Source of the DNA: DASZHC01 sp035938215
GTDB lineage: Bacteria; Verrucomicrobiota; Verrucomicrobiia; Chthoniobacterales; JAFAMB01
Assembly: GCA_035938215.1 (NCBI GenBank)
Contig: DASZHC010000122.1
Coordinates: 1 to 7,466, forward strand
Length of the DNA: 7,466 bases
Direction: 5' to 3'
The position numbers and the translations under genes were made by a program. Position 1 is the stretch's first letter; each line of letters starts with the position of its first letter. The notes under the pieces are model-generated. The model saw nothing but the letters and a program-made list of their open reading frames with translations, had not been told where the DNA came from and searched no databases. Below, one piece after another: positions 1 through 5,500 of this stretch.

Positions 1-1
1 A

Positions 2-214
2 CTTCTCGACCGCAAGGAAGAGGCCTACGCGCATTTGCGTGAGCTCCTGGCCGCCGGCGGATTTCCCGATCCCGTCCTTGGGCCGCGAGATGCCGCTTTA
101 GACGTATTCAAGTCGGATAAAGAATTTCTGTCGGTCTCGGCCGATCTGGAGAAACGAAACGCGGAAATCCGCGCCCGTATTCTGAAGATCGAAAAGAGCG
201 CCTTTGCGGGCTAA
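2..214 (+). CDS. C-terminal fragment of a probable TPR-containing protein
   Basis: Only the last 70 residues are inside the window; the gene starts upstream of base 1. The frame is open from base 2 and ends at TAA 212-214. The visible part begins LLDRKEEAYAHLRELLAAGG, which resembles the second helix of a tetratricopeptide repeat. It continues into a segment with DVFKSDKEFLSV, like the 'LDPLRSDPRF' tail often found after the last TPR in bacterial TPR proteins, including TPR-fused serine/threonine kinases. The end is a charged helix (EKRNAEIRARILKIEKS). No catalytic domain is visible, so the function of the whole protein cannot be given. The reading frame is sound because composition and periodicity look coding up to the stop. 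The TPR assignment is an inference from a short fragment. Confidence 0.55.
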   Translation, partial: LLDRKEEAYAHLRELLAAGGFPDPVLGPRDAALDVFKSDKEFLSVSADLEKRNAEIRARILKIEKSAFAG

Positions 215-226
215 CCCTCTCCTATA

Positions 227-249
227 AGGAACTGGTGGTGGAAGTTCCT
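227..249. terminator. small hairpin after the TPR-protein gene
   Basis: AGGAAC (227-232) and GTTCCT (244-249) are exactly complementary around an 11-nt loop, 12 nt after the stop codon at 214. No T-tract follows, so it is at best a weak terminator. The segment 228-244 is also a copy of a 17-nt motif found at 3225-3241, so the hairpin may simply be a repeat remnant. Confidence 0.3.
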
Positions 250-257
250 GGAGAAGC

Positions 258-340
258 TAGGCCGCGCCTCAGACCGGCGGGATGTAAGGATCTCAAGGTC
301 GCGTCGTACGCCAACGCCGATTGGAAAAGGCGGCCTCGCT
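258..340 (+). repeat. ~80-nt dispersed repeat, family R, copy 1
   Basis: This stretch aligns with 1638-1720 in the same orientation. The first 50 aligned bases (261-310 against 1641-1690) match at 38 positions without gaps. The similarity continues after a one-base shift (315-324 against the matching stretch near 1694). Most differences are transitions. The copy is bounded by AGGCCGC (259-265) and GCGGCCT (330-336), which are complementary, so its transcript could fold. It sits in the convergent gap between the TPR-protein gene and the S41 peptidase gene and runs up to the peptidase stop codon (340-342). Confidence 0.6.
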
Positions 341-1620
341 TACCTTACTGCATACTTTTGGTAGATAAGCAAACCGCGAAGGGCGTCGATGGCCCTCTGC
401 AACTGTGTATCCGGCTCATCTCGCACCAGTCTTTGTTCCTCCGGAGTCAGCAATCCACCCCGCTGACGGAGCAGAAGAGCTCTCTCCTGCTGAGGGTCAA
501 AGGCCGACTCAATGTCCGGCGCGATGCCTTTTTCCTGAATAACCTGTTTACCCGGCGTATAATATTTAGCGGTCGTCAGCCAAAGAGCTGAACCGTCAGG
601 TAAAGGCATCGGAGTCTGGACTACTCCTTTTCCGAATGTGGTTTCGCCTACGATGACTGCTCGTTTCAGATCTTTGAGCGCACCGGCAACAATCTCGGCG
701 CCACTCGCGCTCAGGCCATTGGCGAGGACCGCCATTGGCAATCCAGGTCGCTGTTTGCCCCCGGCGTCGGTAAAATACTCGCGCCGCTGAGCGGCATCCC
801 GGCCCTCCGTGTACGCGACTCTAGTGCGAGGAGGGAGGAACAATCCACAAACGTCAACTGCGCTCGTCAAAAGGCCTCCAGGGTTGAAGCGCAGATCCAT
901 GATCAGCGATTGCATCCCCTGTGCTTGCAAGTAGTCCAGCTTCTCGGTCAATTCACGCGCGGTCGGCTCCGTGAATTCCGTTATCCGCAGGTACCCTATT
1001 TTCATTCCCCCTGTCTGCGATACATCCAGGATTTTTGCATCTACAACACTGGCGACTTTAATGATCTCGCGCCGCAATTCATAATCCTTCGTCTCATTTG
1101 TCGCCGGCCTGTAGATCGTTACCTTCAGCTTCTGACTTAGCTGCCCGCGAAGCAATTGGTTCAAGTTTTCAATCGGCATATTAACGGTCGATTTTCCTTC
1201 GACTGCCACGATCTGGTCTCCGGGCAGAATGCCCGCTCTGGCGCTGGGACTGTTTTCCATCGTCGACAAAATCGTGACGCCTTGCTCTTTTCTGGAAATT
1301 GTAAACCCGAAGCCGCCGAATTCGCCCCGAGTCTCATTCTCCCGATCTTTAAGGTCATCCGGCTCCAAAAACTGGCTATGCGGATCCAGATGCGGGAGCA
1401 GGGCGTGGAGCGCGGAATACATCAGCTTCTTATACGTAACGGCACCTCCATCGACGTAGTCCTGGCGGATCAACTGAACAGCTCTCGTGAAGCCGGCGAT
1501 TGCCGCATAGTCAATTCCGCGATCGTCTGTCTCGGCGCTGGAACTCAGTACTCTGACCCCGATCCACAAGTCCAGGAAGACGCAAATCCCCAGGAAGCCG
1601 TAGAAAACCTTCCGCTTCAT
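340..1620 (-). CDS. S41-family C-terminal processing peptidase (CtpA/Prc type)
   Basis: This is a serine protease with a Ser/Lys dyad that trims or degrades proteins at the membrane or in the periplasm, 426 residues long. Residues 5-24 are hydrophobic (FYGFLGICVFLDLWIG) and act as an uncleaved anchor or signal sequence. An N-terminal helical region with LDPHSQFLEPDD (78-89) is followed by EFGGFGF (100-106) and a PDZ domain at about 100-175 (SPSARAGILPGDQI, 124-137). The protease core carries NGLSASGAEI (301-310). S306 is the nucleophile, K331 (in FGKGVVQT) lies exactly 25 residues later, and Q335 is at K+4, matching the spacing of E. coli Prc S430/K455/Q459. Length suits the family, and all key residues are present, so it should be active. 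The ATG at 1618-1620 directly precedes the basic-plus-hydrophobic N-terminus; an AGGG lies about a dozen bases upstream. It appears to be a single-gene unit with R-family repeats at both ends. Its substrate is unknown. Confidence 0.95.
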   Translation of the reverse strand: MKRKVFYGFLGICVFLDLWIGVRVLSSSAETDDRGIDYAAIAGFTRAVQLIRQDYVDGGAVTYKKLMYSALHALLPHLDPHSQFLEPDDLKDRENETRGEFGGFGFTISRKEQGVTILSTMENSPSARAGILPGDQIVAVEGKSTVNMPIENLNQLLRGQLSQKLKVTIYRPATNETKDYELRREIIKVASVVDAKILDVSQTGGMKIGYLRITEFTEPTARELTEKLDYLQAQGMQSLIMDLRFNPGGLLTSAVDVCGLFLPPRTRVAYTEGRDAAQRREYFTDAGGKQRPGLPMAVLANGLSASGAEIVAGALKDLKRAVIVGETTFGKGVVQTPMPLPDGSALWLTTAKYYTPGKQVIQEKGIAPDIESAFDPQQERALLLRQRGGLLTPEEQRLVRDEPDTQLQRAIDALRGLLIYQKYAVR

Positions 1621-1634
1621 GCAAATGCAACCCT

Positions 1635-1720
1635 AGCGAAGCCGCGCCTCGGACCAGCGAGATGCAAGGGTATTAAAGTCGCGCCGCGAGCGGCGCCGGT
1701 TGGGCGAAGCCAGCTCGCTA
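1635..1720 (+). repeat. ~80-nt dispersed repeat, family R, copy 2
   Basis: This is the direct-orientation partner of the copy at 258-340, about 76% identical over the best 50 bases. It lies immediately upstream of the S41 peptidase start, inside what would be that gene's 5' leader on the minus strand. TAGCGA at 1634-1639 and TCGCTA at 1715-1720 are complementary, so the unit is bounded by a short inverted repeat. The motif GCGAAGCC also occurs twice (1636-1643 and 1704-1711). Confidence 0.6.
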
Positions 1721-1886
1721 TTAATGTACGGATCCGGGAAAAGACTTGACTCATCTACAATCGATTCTGCTTTTCAAGGATTCTAGCACAGGTCCGTTAT
1801 TGCGCGAGGAGGAGTCTAGGCAGTTTCGCCTTGACGGGAACGCAAAACCCGCGCATTTTCCCGACTCTTCACGAACAGGACTTATT
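1721..1886 (+). other. rpmB upstream region, no recognised operator
   Basis: This is the region 5' of rpmB. The best promoter-like match is TTGACG at 1831-1836 with CATTTT at 1854-1859 (17-bp spacing), but the second hexamer matches only 3 of 6 consensus bases. TTGACT at 1746-1751 has no partner at suitable spacing. The only short palindrome seen is AATCGATT at 1759-1766. I found no long AT-rich palindrome of the kind bound by Zur. The reading frame is open through this region in the rpmB frame from 1746, but the L28 family starts at the ATG at 1887. Confidence 0.3.
1877..1880 (+). promoter_or_regulatory. ribosome binding site of rpmB
   Basis: AGGA lies 6 nt before the ATG at 1887. It supports this start over the longer open frame that begins near 1746. 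Confidence 0.55.
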
Positions 1887-2150
1887 ATGTCTCGAGAATG
1901 CTGCATCACCGGTGCCAAACCGGCAAAGGGTCATGTCATCCACCGGCGCGGTATGGCAAAGAAAAAAGGGGGTGTCGGCCGGCACGTTACTGCCAATACC
2001 CCGCGTCTCTTTTTGCCCAACCTCAAAACGAAGCGCATCTGGGTTCCGGAGTTGAATCGTTATCTGACGTTGAAACTCAGCGCGCGAGCCTTGAAGACGA
2101 TTGCGAGAAATGGCGCCTTCCAGACGCTCAAGAAGGCAGGTCTGGTATAA
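1887..2150 (+). CDS. rpmB: 50S ribosomal protein L28, form without zinc-ribbon cysteine pairs
   Basis: L28 is a small basic protein of the large ribosomal subunit; this copy has 87 residues. The start MSRECCITGAKP is the family N-terminus (compare MSRVCQVTGKRP in E. coli), RLFLPNLKTKRIWVPE (40-55) is the conserved core, and LTLKLSARALKTI (60-72) is the C-terminal helix. Compared with E. coli there is an insert, RRGMAKKKGGVGRHVTANTP (20-39), known from L28 of several other phyla. The only cysteines are C5 and C6; the paired CxxC motifs of zinc-binding L28 are missing, so this form should not need zinc. The ATG at 1887 was chosen by family alignment and by AGGA at 1877-1880, 6 nt upstream. The frame is open further upstream, but that part has no L28 similarity. 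A COG0523 GTPase follows 61 nt downstream. Confidence 0.95.
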   Translation: MSRECCITGAKPAKGHVIHRRGMAKKKGGVGRHVTANTPRLFLPNLKTKRIWVPELNRYLTLKLSARALKTIARNGAFQTLKKAGLV

Positions 2151-2171
2151 ATCAATTTTCTGACTATTTGT

Positions 2172-2202
2172 AAGAGCGATCTGCCATGCGCGGGTCGCTC
2201 TT
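2172..2202 (+). terminator. 12-bp hairpin between rpmB and the COG0523 gene
   Basis: AAGAGCGATCTG (2172-2183) pairs with CGGGTCGCTCTT (2191-2202) around a 7-nt loop. The stem has 12 pairs, two of them G-U. The tail CCTTATTC (2203-2210) is only moderately T-rich. The hairpin ends 9 nt before the ATG at 2212. It could be a leaky terminator for rpmB, an attenuator, or a structure that controls translation of the GTPase. Sequence alone cannot decide between these. Confidence 0.6.
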
Positions 2203-2211
2203 CCTTATTCT

Positions 2212-3168
2212 ATGGCGCAAAGAAAAGTGATCCCTGTAAGCGTGCTCACCGGTTTTCTGGGTGCCGGCAAGACAACTCTTCTAAATCATATCCTTAAGGA
2301 GCAGACCGATTACCGCTTCGGCGTGATCATTAATGAGGTTGGGGAGATCGGTATCGACGCCAAACTCGTTGAAACTCAGGCCGAGGATGTGGTCGAGATG
2401 AGTAATGGATGCATCTGCTGCACGGTTCGCAAAGACCTGGTGAAAGGCATTCAGAAACTGCTGAAGAAGGACAATCTCGATTATGTCTTGATCGAAACTA
2501 CCGGCGTTGCAGACCCAGGCCCGGTTGCCCAGACGTTTCTGAATATTCCACAGCTTCAGCAGCTTGCGCGTCTGGACTCCATCATCACCGTGGTCGATGC
2601 CGAGCACCTGGAAAGCCAACTGCGCGAAGCGGATGTTGCCAGAGAACAGATCGCCCTCGCAGATTTCATCCTGCTAAACAAAGTTGATCTCATCAGCCCG
2701 GAAAGACTCTCGAGAGCGGAACAATTGATCCTCGCACTTAATCCGCACGCCCGCATCTTTCGAACGGTACACTCGCGTCTGAATCTGGGCGAGTTGCTTG
2801 ATGTGAATGCGTTCGATCTGGACCGGAGACTGGTTGCTGACCCGAAATTCCTTGATGAACTGAAAGAGATTTACCATTCGGATATCACCTCATTTTCTTT
2901 TCGCGTTGATCGGCCTTTCGCTATCGAGCGCCTTGAGACGGAACTGCAGGAGTTATCGGAAAAGGCGAGAGTTTACCGATCGAAAGGATTTCTCTGGATT
3001 GAGGGAACACCACGCCGCGCTGTGTTTCACGGAGTGAACAATCGGTTCACGCTCTACTGGGATCGTTTGTGGGAGAAGGAAGAGAACAGGTCGAGCCAGC
3101 TTGTTTTTATCGGAAGGGATCTCGACAGATCCCAGATCGAACAAACGCTTGAGCGTTCCGTGGCGTAG
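2212..3168 (+). CDS. COG0523/CobW-family GTPase, probable metal chaperone
   Basis: COG0523 proteins are cytosolic G3E GTPases that deliver metals (zinc, cobalt or others) to client proteins. This one has 318 residues, the normal family size. Walker A is GFLGAGKTT (14-22). The family metal site GCICC is at 66-70 (C67, C69, C70), preceded by NEVGEIGID (41-49). Switch/Walker B is LIETTGVADPG (93-103) and the guanine-specificity motif is NKVD (156-159). The CobW C-terminal domain occupies roughly 224-315. There is no long His-rich tract of the kind seen in some metal-storing members. The start is placed at ATG 2212 because the family begins a few residues before the PVSVLTGFLGAGKTT strand. No Shine-Dalgarno sequence precedes it; a GTG at 2227 is the only close alternative. 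It follows rpmB, which suggests zinc homeostasis, but the metal cannot be read from the sequence. Confidence 0.93.
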   Translation: MAQRKVIPVSVLTGFLGAGKTTLLNHILKEQTDYRFGVIINEVGEIGIDAKLVETQAEDVVEMSNGCICCTVRKDLVKGIQKLLKKDNLDYVLIETTGVADPGPVAQTFLNIPQLQQLARLDSIITVVDAEHLESQLREADVAREQIALADFILLNKVDLISPERLSRAEQLILALNPHARIFRTVHSRLNLGELLDVNAFDLDRRLVADPKFLDELKEIYHSDITSFSFRVDRPFAIERLETELQELSEKARVYRSKGFLWIEGTPRRAVFHGVNNRFTLYWDRLWEKEENRSSQLVFIGRDLDRSQIEQTLERSVA

Positions 3169-3224
3169 GAACAATAGTCCGCTTTCAGCCCGCCGTTCGT
3201 GCGCACACTCAGACACACTTCTGC

Positions 3225-3309
3225 GGAACTGGTGGTGGAAGCTCTTAAGCCGTGGAAGATGACCAGACGTCTCGGTCTTTGCCGCTTAGCCGCTTCCACC
3301 ACCGGTTTC
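3225..3309. repeat. 85-nt foldback with 18-nt imperfect terminal inverted repeats
   Basis: GGAACTGGTGGTGGAAGC (3225-3242) faces GCTTCCACCACCGGTTTC (3292-3309). They are complementary at 16 of 18 positions, including 12 in a row. Inside, TAAGC/GCTTA extends the stem after a small internal loop, and GACC/GGTC around AGACGTCT closes the tip. The outer motif also occurs alone at 228-244 and, inverted and diverged, at 5416-5433. This is the layout expected of paired REP-like sequences (a BIME or REPIN). Confidence 0.6.
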
Positions 3310-3376
3310 TGGAGGCCTGCGGTCCCTCGCGCCGGTTGCCGCTCGTAAATCAGCACCATTTCACGGCGCCGACGGA
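3291..3376 (+). repeat. 86-nt dispersed repeat, family X, copy A
   Basis: This copy aligns without gaps to 5415-5500 with 72 of 86 bases identical (about 84%). Best-kept blocks are CGCTTCCACC, CTGCGGTCCCTCGC, TCGTAAA and the end TTTCACGGCGCCGACGGA. It shares its first ~19 bases with the right arm of the foldback at 3225-3309. It lies upstream of the phosphoesterase gene, and copy B lies downstream in the same orientation. Confidence 0.7.
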
Positions 3377-3636
3377 GCGGACGACAGCTCCAGGGGATCG
3401 GCCAGCATGGCCATCCGGCCGTGGCAATGATGTCCTGTGGAGGCTTGGAGGCCTGCGGTCCCTTGTCCAGACAGGGCCTTGTCGGATTGGCAGCGTTTTG
3501 CGGCACCTACCGAGAGGAGGGCCATTGCCGTCACGAAGGCCGAATCGGCCGGCGTTTCATCCACCTGCTGCATCATGACGCAATGGGTTAGCGTCCAAGA
3601 AATTGTTACGAAAACTTCACGTTCTCGCAGCTGCAT
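3361..3636 (-). CDS. doubtful small open frame with a good ribosome binding site
   Basis: This is a 91-codon frame on the minus strand. Its ATG (3634-3636) has AGGAG (3645-3649) 8 nt upstream, a near-ideal site, and that is the main reason to list it. The product starts MQLREREVFVTISWTLTHC and matches no family I know; no signal peptide or domain is evident. The C-terminal half runs through the 18-nt direct repeat and into the end of family X copy A (stop at 3361-3363), so at least that half is repeat-derived. The region just upstream of the ATG also resembles 5607-5625, which suggests the start itself may lie in repeat DNA. More likely not a real gene. Confidence 0.18.
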   Translation of the reverse strand: MQLREREVFVTISWTLTHCVMMQQVDETPADSAFVTAMALLSVGAAKRCQSDKALSGQGTAGLQASTGHHCHGRMAMLADPLELSSAPSAP

Positions 3637-3662
3637 GTTGTTGTCTCCTTAGTTCTCCTACT

Positions 3663-3676
3663 CCCTGAATTCAGGG
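3663..3676. promoter_or_regulatory. perfect 14-nt palindrome, possible operator
   Basis: CCCTGAATTCAGGG is its own reverse complement, with no spacer. It lies 78 nt before the phosphoesterase ATG at 3755. A dimeric repressor could bind here, but no regulator gene is adjacent, and chance or repeat origin is possible. Confidence 0.3.
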
Positions 3677-3754
3677 CAGACGGAACTGCAGGGCCACCAC
3701 TTGTTTTTAAGGAAAACATTTTACCGAACAGTTAGGAAACCAAGAGCAGATTGA

Positions 3755-5263
3755 ATGAAAGCGTTTTTCAAGTCCTTTACGGTTGCGATAACGGCAATGG
3801 TAGCACTCAACAGCGCTGGCTTTGCCGGAGAAGACGGCAAACCAGCCAGCGGTGGGACAACCTATCCGATCCGCAATATCGTCGTCATATTTCAAGAGAA
3901 TGTCTCTTTTGACCATTACTTCGCCACATATCCGCAAGCGCTGAATCCCGTCGGCGAACCACGCTTTGACGCCAAGCCGGGCACGCCGACAGTCAATGGT
4001 CTGAATCAGGCATTGTTGAATAACAATCAGAATTCCTCGCCGCCCCAGCGCCTTGATCGTGCGCACGCTGCGACGGCCGATCAGGACCATGATTATATGG
4101 CGGAACAACAGGCGTTCGACCACGGACTGATGGACATGTTCGTTCAATTTACCGGCACACCCGAAACCGGAGGTCCGACGGCGGTGATGGACTATTTTGA
4201 CGGGAATACTGTCACCGCACTTTGGAACTACGCGCAGAACTTCGCGCTGAACGACAATTCTTACGGAACGGTCCCAGGTCCCTCAACCCCGGGAGCGCTG
4301 AATCTGATCTCGGGTCAAACGCACGGCGCGTCGCCGGATATTCCCGGCACGGTTTATAACGGTACAGTTATTTCCGACGACGATCCTACCGGCGACATCG
4401 CGTCGGCTGCACCAACGTTCGCAATTACAGACCCAAACAACATAAATGTGGGCGACCTGCTGAACGCCAAGGGGATAACCTGGGGCTGGTTTGAAGGGGG
4501 CTTTGATGATCCTAGCGCTACGCACATTGGAAGCAACGGCAAGCCGAAGGCCGACTACATTCCGCATCATGAACCCTTCCAGTATTACGCTTCCACCGCA
4601 AATCCTATGCACAAACCGCCTACTTCCACAGCAGCAATCGGGACCACGGATCAGGCGAATCACCAATACGACATCACGCGCTTCTGGCAGGCCTTGGATG
4701 CGAACAACCTGCCAAGTGTATCATATCTGAAAGCCCCCGCTTACCAGGACGGTCACGCCGGCTATTCGAATCCTCTTTTGGAACAGCAATTTCTCGTAGC
4801 AACAATCAATCGATTGATGAAGTCACCCTATTGGGAGAATATGGCGATCGCCATCTGTTACGATGACTCGGACGGATGGTACGACCACGCGATGCCTCCC
4901 GTCGTAAACCATTCGCAGACCCCATTTGACGCTTTGACCGGAACGGGTCAGTCCGGAAAAAATACGCCTCTCGGCGGCTACCAGGGACGATTCGCTTACG
5001 GCCCGCGTTTGCCGCTTCTGGTGATCTCACCTTACGCAAAACAGAATTTTGTCGATCATGGTGTCACCGATCAATCTTCAGTTTTGCGATTCATCGAAGA
5101 CAACTGGGATTTTGGCAGGATAGGTAATAGCTCTTTCGACGCGCTGGCTGGTTCGCTGGTCAACATGTTCGACTTCGATACCCGGCATCCTGCGCATCGA
5201 TTGATACTGGATCCAAATACCGGCGAACGAGCGAGATGGGCCGACCGGGCTGGCTGGGAGTAG
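3755..5263 (+). CDS. secreted phosphoesterase, phospholipase C/acid phosphatase (AcpA) superfamily
   Basis: This exported metal-dependent hydrolase of phosphate esters belongs to the phosphoesterase family PF04185, which includes bacterial phospholipases C and acid phosphatase AcpA. It has 502 residues. Residues 1-24 are a Sec signal peptide: basic start, hydrophobic core FTVAITAMVAL, likely cleavage after GFA (A24). The first metal-site motif is FQENVSFDHYF (46-56; family ENRSFDHYFG). VPGPSTPGALNLISG (173-187) holds the likely Ser/Thr nucleophile region. The second metal motif is CYDDSDGWYDH (368-378), with D370-D371 where AcpA has Asp-Glu. PRLPLLVISPYAK (417-429) and DQSSVLRFIEDNW (439-451) are the usual C-terminal motifs. 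The ATG at 3755 fits the signal peptide; AAGAG at 3742-3746 is a weak ribosome site. It is a single-gene unit between family X repeats. Its substrate (phospholipid or phosphomonoester) cannot be decided from sequence. Confidence 0.93.
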   Translation: MKAFFKSFTVAITAMVALNSAGFAGEDGKPASGGTTYPIRNIVVIFQENVSFDHYFATYPQALNPVGEPRFDAKPGTPTVNGLNQALLNNNQNSSPPQRLDRAHAATADQDHDYMAEQQAFDHGLMDMFVQFTGTPETGGPTAVMDYFDGNTVTALWNYAQNFALNDNSYGTVPGPSTPGALNLISGQTHGASPDIPGTVYNGTVISDDDPTGDIASAAPTFAITDPNNINVGDLLNAKGITWGWFEGGFDDPSATHIGSNGKPKADYIPHHEPFQYYASTANPMHKPPTSTAAIGTTDQANHQYDITRFWQALDANNLPSVSYLKAPAYQDGHAGYSNPLLEQQFLVATINRLMKSPYWENMAIAICYDDSDGWYDHAMPPVVNHSQTPFDALTGTGQSGKNTPLGGYQGRFAYGPRLPLLVISPYAKQNFVDHGVTDQSSVLRFIEDNWDFGRIGNSSFDALAGSLVNMFDFDTRHPAHRLILDPNTGERARWADRAGWE

Positions 5264-5300
5264 AATCGGTGAAGTTCCTTTTCCCTGACGGGGAACCTCT

Positions 5301-5326
5301 AAGGCTCCCCGTTGGGGAGTTTCCTT
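5301..5326 (+). terminator. likely terminator of the phosphoesterase gene
   Basis: CTCCCC (5305-5310) and GGGGAG (5314-5319) pair around a GTT loop, and the stem can be lengthened by AAGG/CCTT with a TTT bulge. TTTCCTT follows the core stem. It lies about 40 nt after the stop codon at 5263, a normal place for intrinsic termination. Confidence 0.5.
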
Positions 5327-5414
5327 GCAACTCCCGCGGATTCGTCAGAGCCAACCAAAGTATCTTTTACCGCGCACGCGGGCGTTGCGAGCAACGCCCC
5401 TCCGGCGGCTCAGT

Positions 5415-5500
5415 CGCTTCCACCGCCGGTCTCTGGGCGTCTGCGGTCCCTCGCACCCGTTTCCGGTCGTAAACCAATATCATTTCACAGCGCCGACGGA
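5415..5500 (+). repeat. 86-nt dispersed repeat, family X, copy B
   Basis: This is the direct-orientation partner of 3291-3376 (72 of 86 bases identical). Its first half lies within a CCGGCGG/CCGCCGG stem, and its last 18 bases pair with the inverted copy at 5588-5605. Its position downstream of the phosphoesterase means the two copies bracket that gene. Confidence 0.7.

Larger units (their letters stand above)
3169..3754. other. 586-nt gene-poor, repeat-rich intergenic region
   Basis: This stretch has no convincing gene. It holds a long foldback (3225-3309), an 86-nt repeat (3291-3376), an 18-nt direct repeat (3310-3327 and 3446-3463), small hairpins such as GGAGC/GCTCC (3374-3391), a perfect 14-nt palindrome (3663-3676), and one doubtful small minus-strand frame. 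The overlapping open frames in both directions look like by-products of GC-rich repeats. The last ~90 nt before 3755 probably contain the phosphoesterase promoter, but I could not find a good -35/-10 pair. Confidence 0.6.

Noticed and set aside
235..591. 118-codon plus-strand frame over the end of the S41 peptidase gene
   Set aside because: It lies mostly antisense to a clearly conserved protein and begins in the family R repeat; the translation resembles no family.
1156..1749. 197-codon plus-strand frame antisense to the S41 peptidase N-terminal half
   Set aside because: This is a shadow of a well-supported gene on the other strand; no motifs, and it runs into the family R repeat.
1746..1886. 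47-codon N-terminal extension of L28
   Set aside because: L28 proteins begin at MSR-C; the extension has no family similarity and the ATG at 1887 has its own ribosome site.
1742..1886. Zur operator or metal riboswitch upstream of rpmB
   Set aside because: Considered because of the rpmB-COG0523 pairing, but no long AT-rich palindrome or conserved aptamer-like fold could be recognised by eye.
3054..3506. 150-codon minus-strand frame across the end of the COG0523 gene and the repeat region
   Set aside because: It overlaps conserved coding sequence on the other strand and is otherwise made of foldback and family X sequence.
3252..3578. 108-codon plus-strand frame in the gap upstream of the phosphoesterase
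   Set aside because: Its translation follows the repeats and no ribosome site or family similarity is visible.
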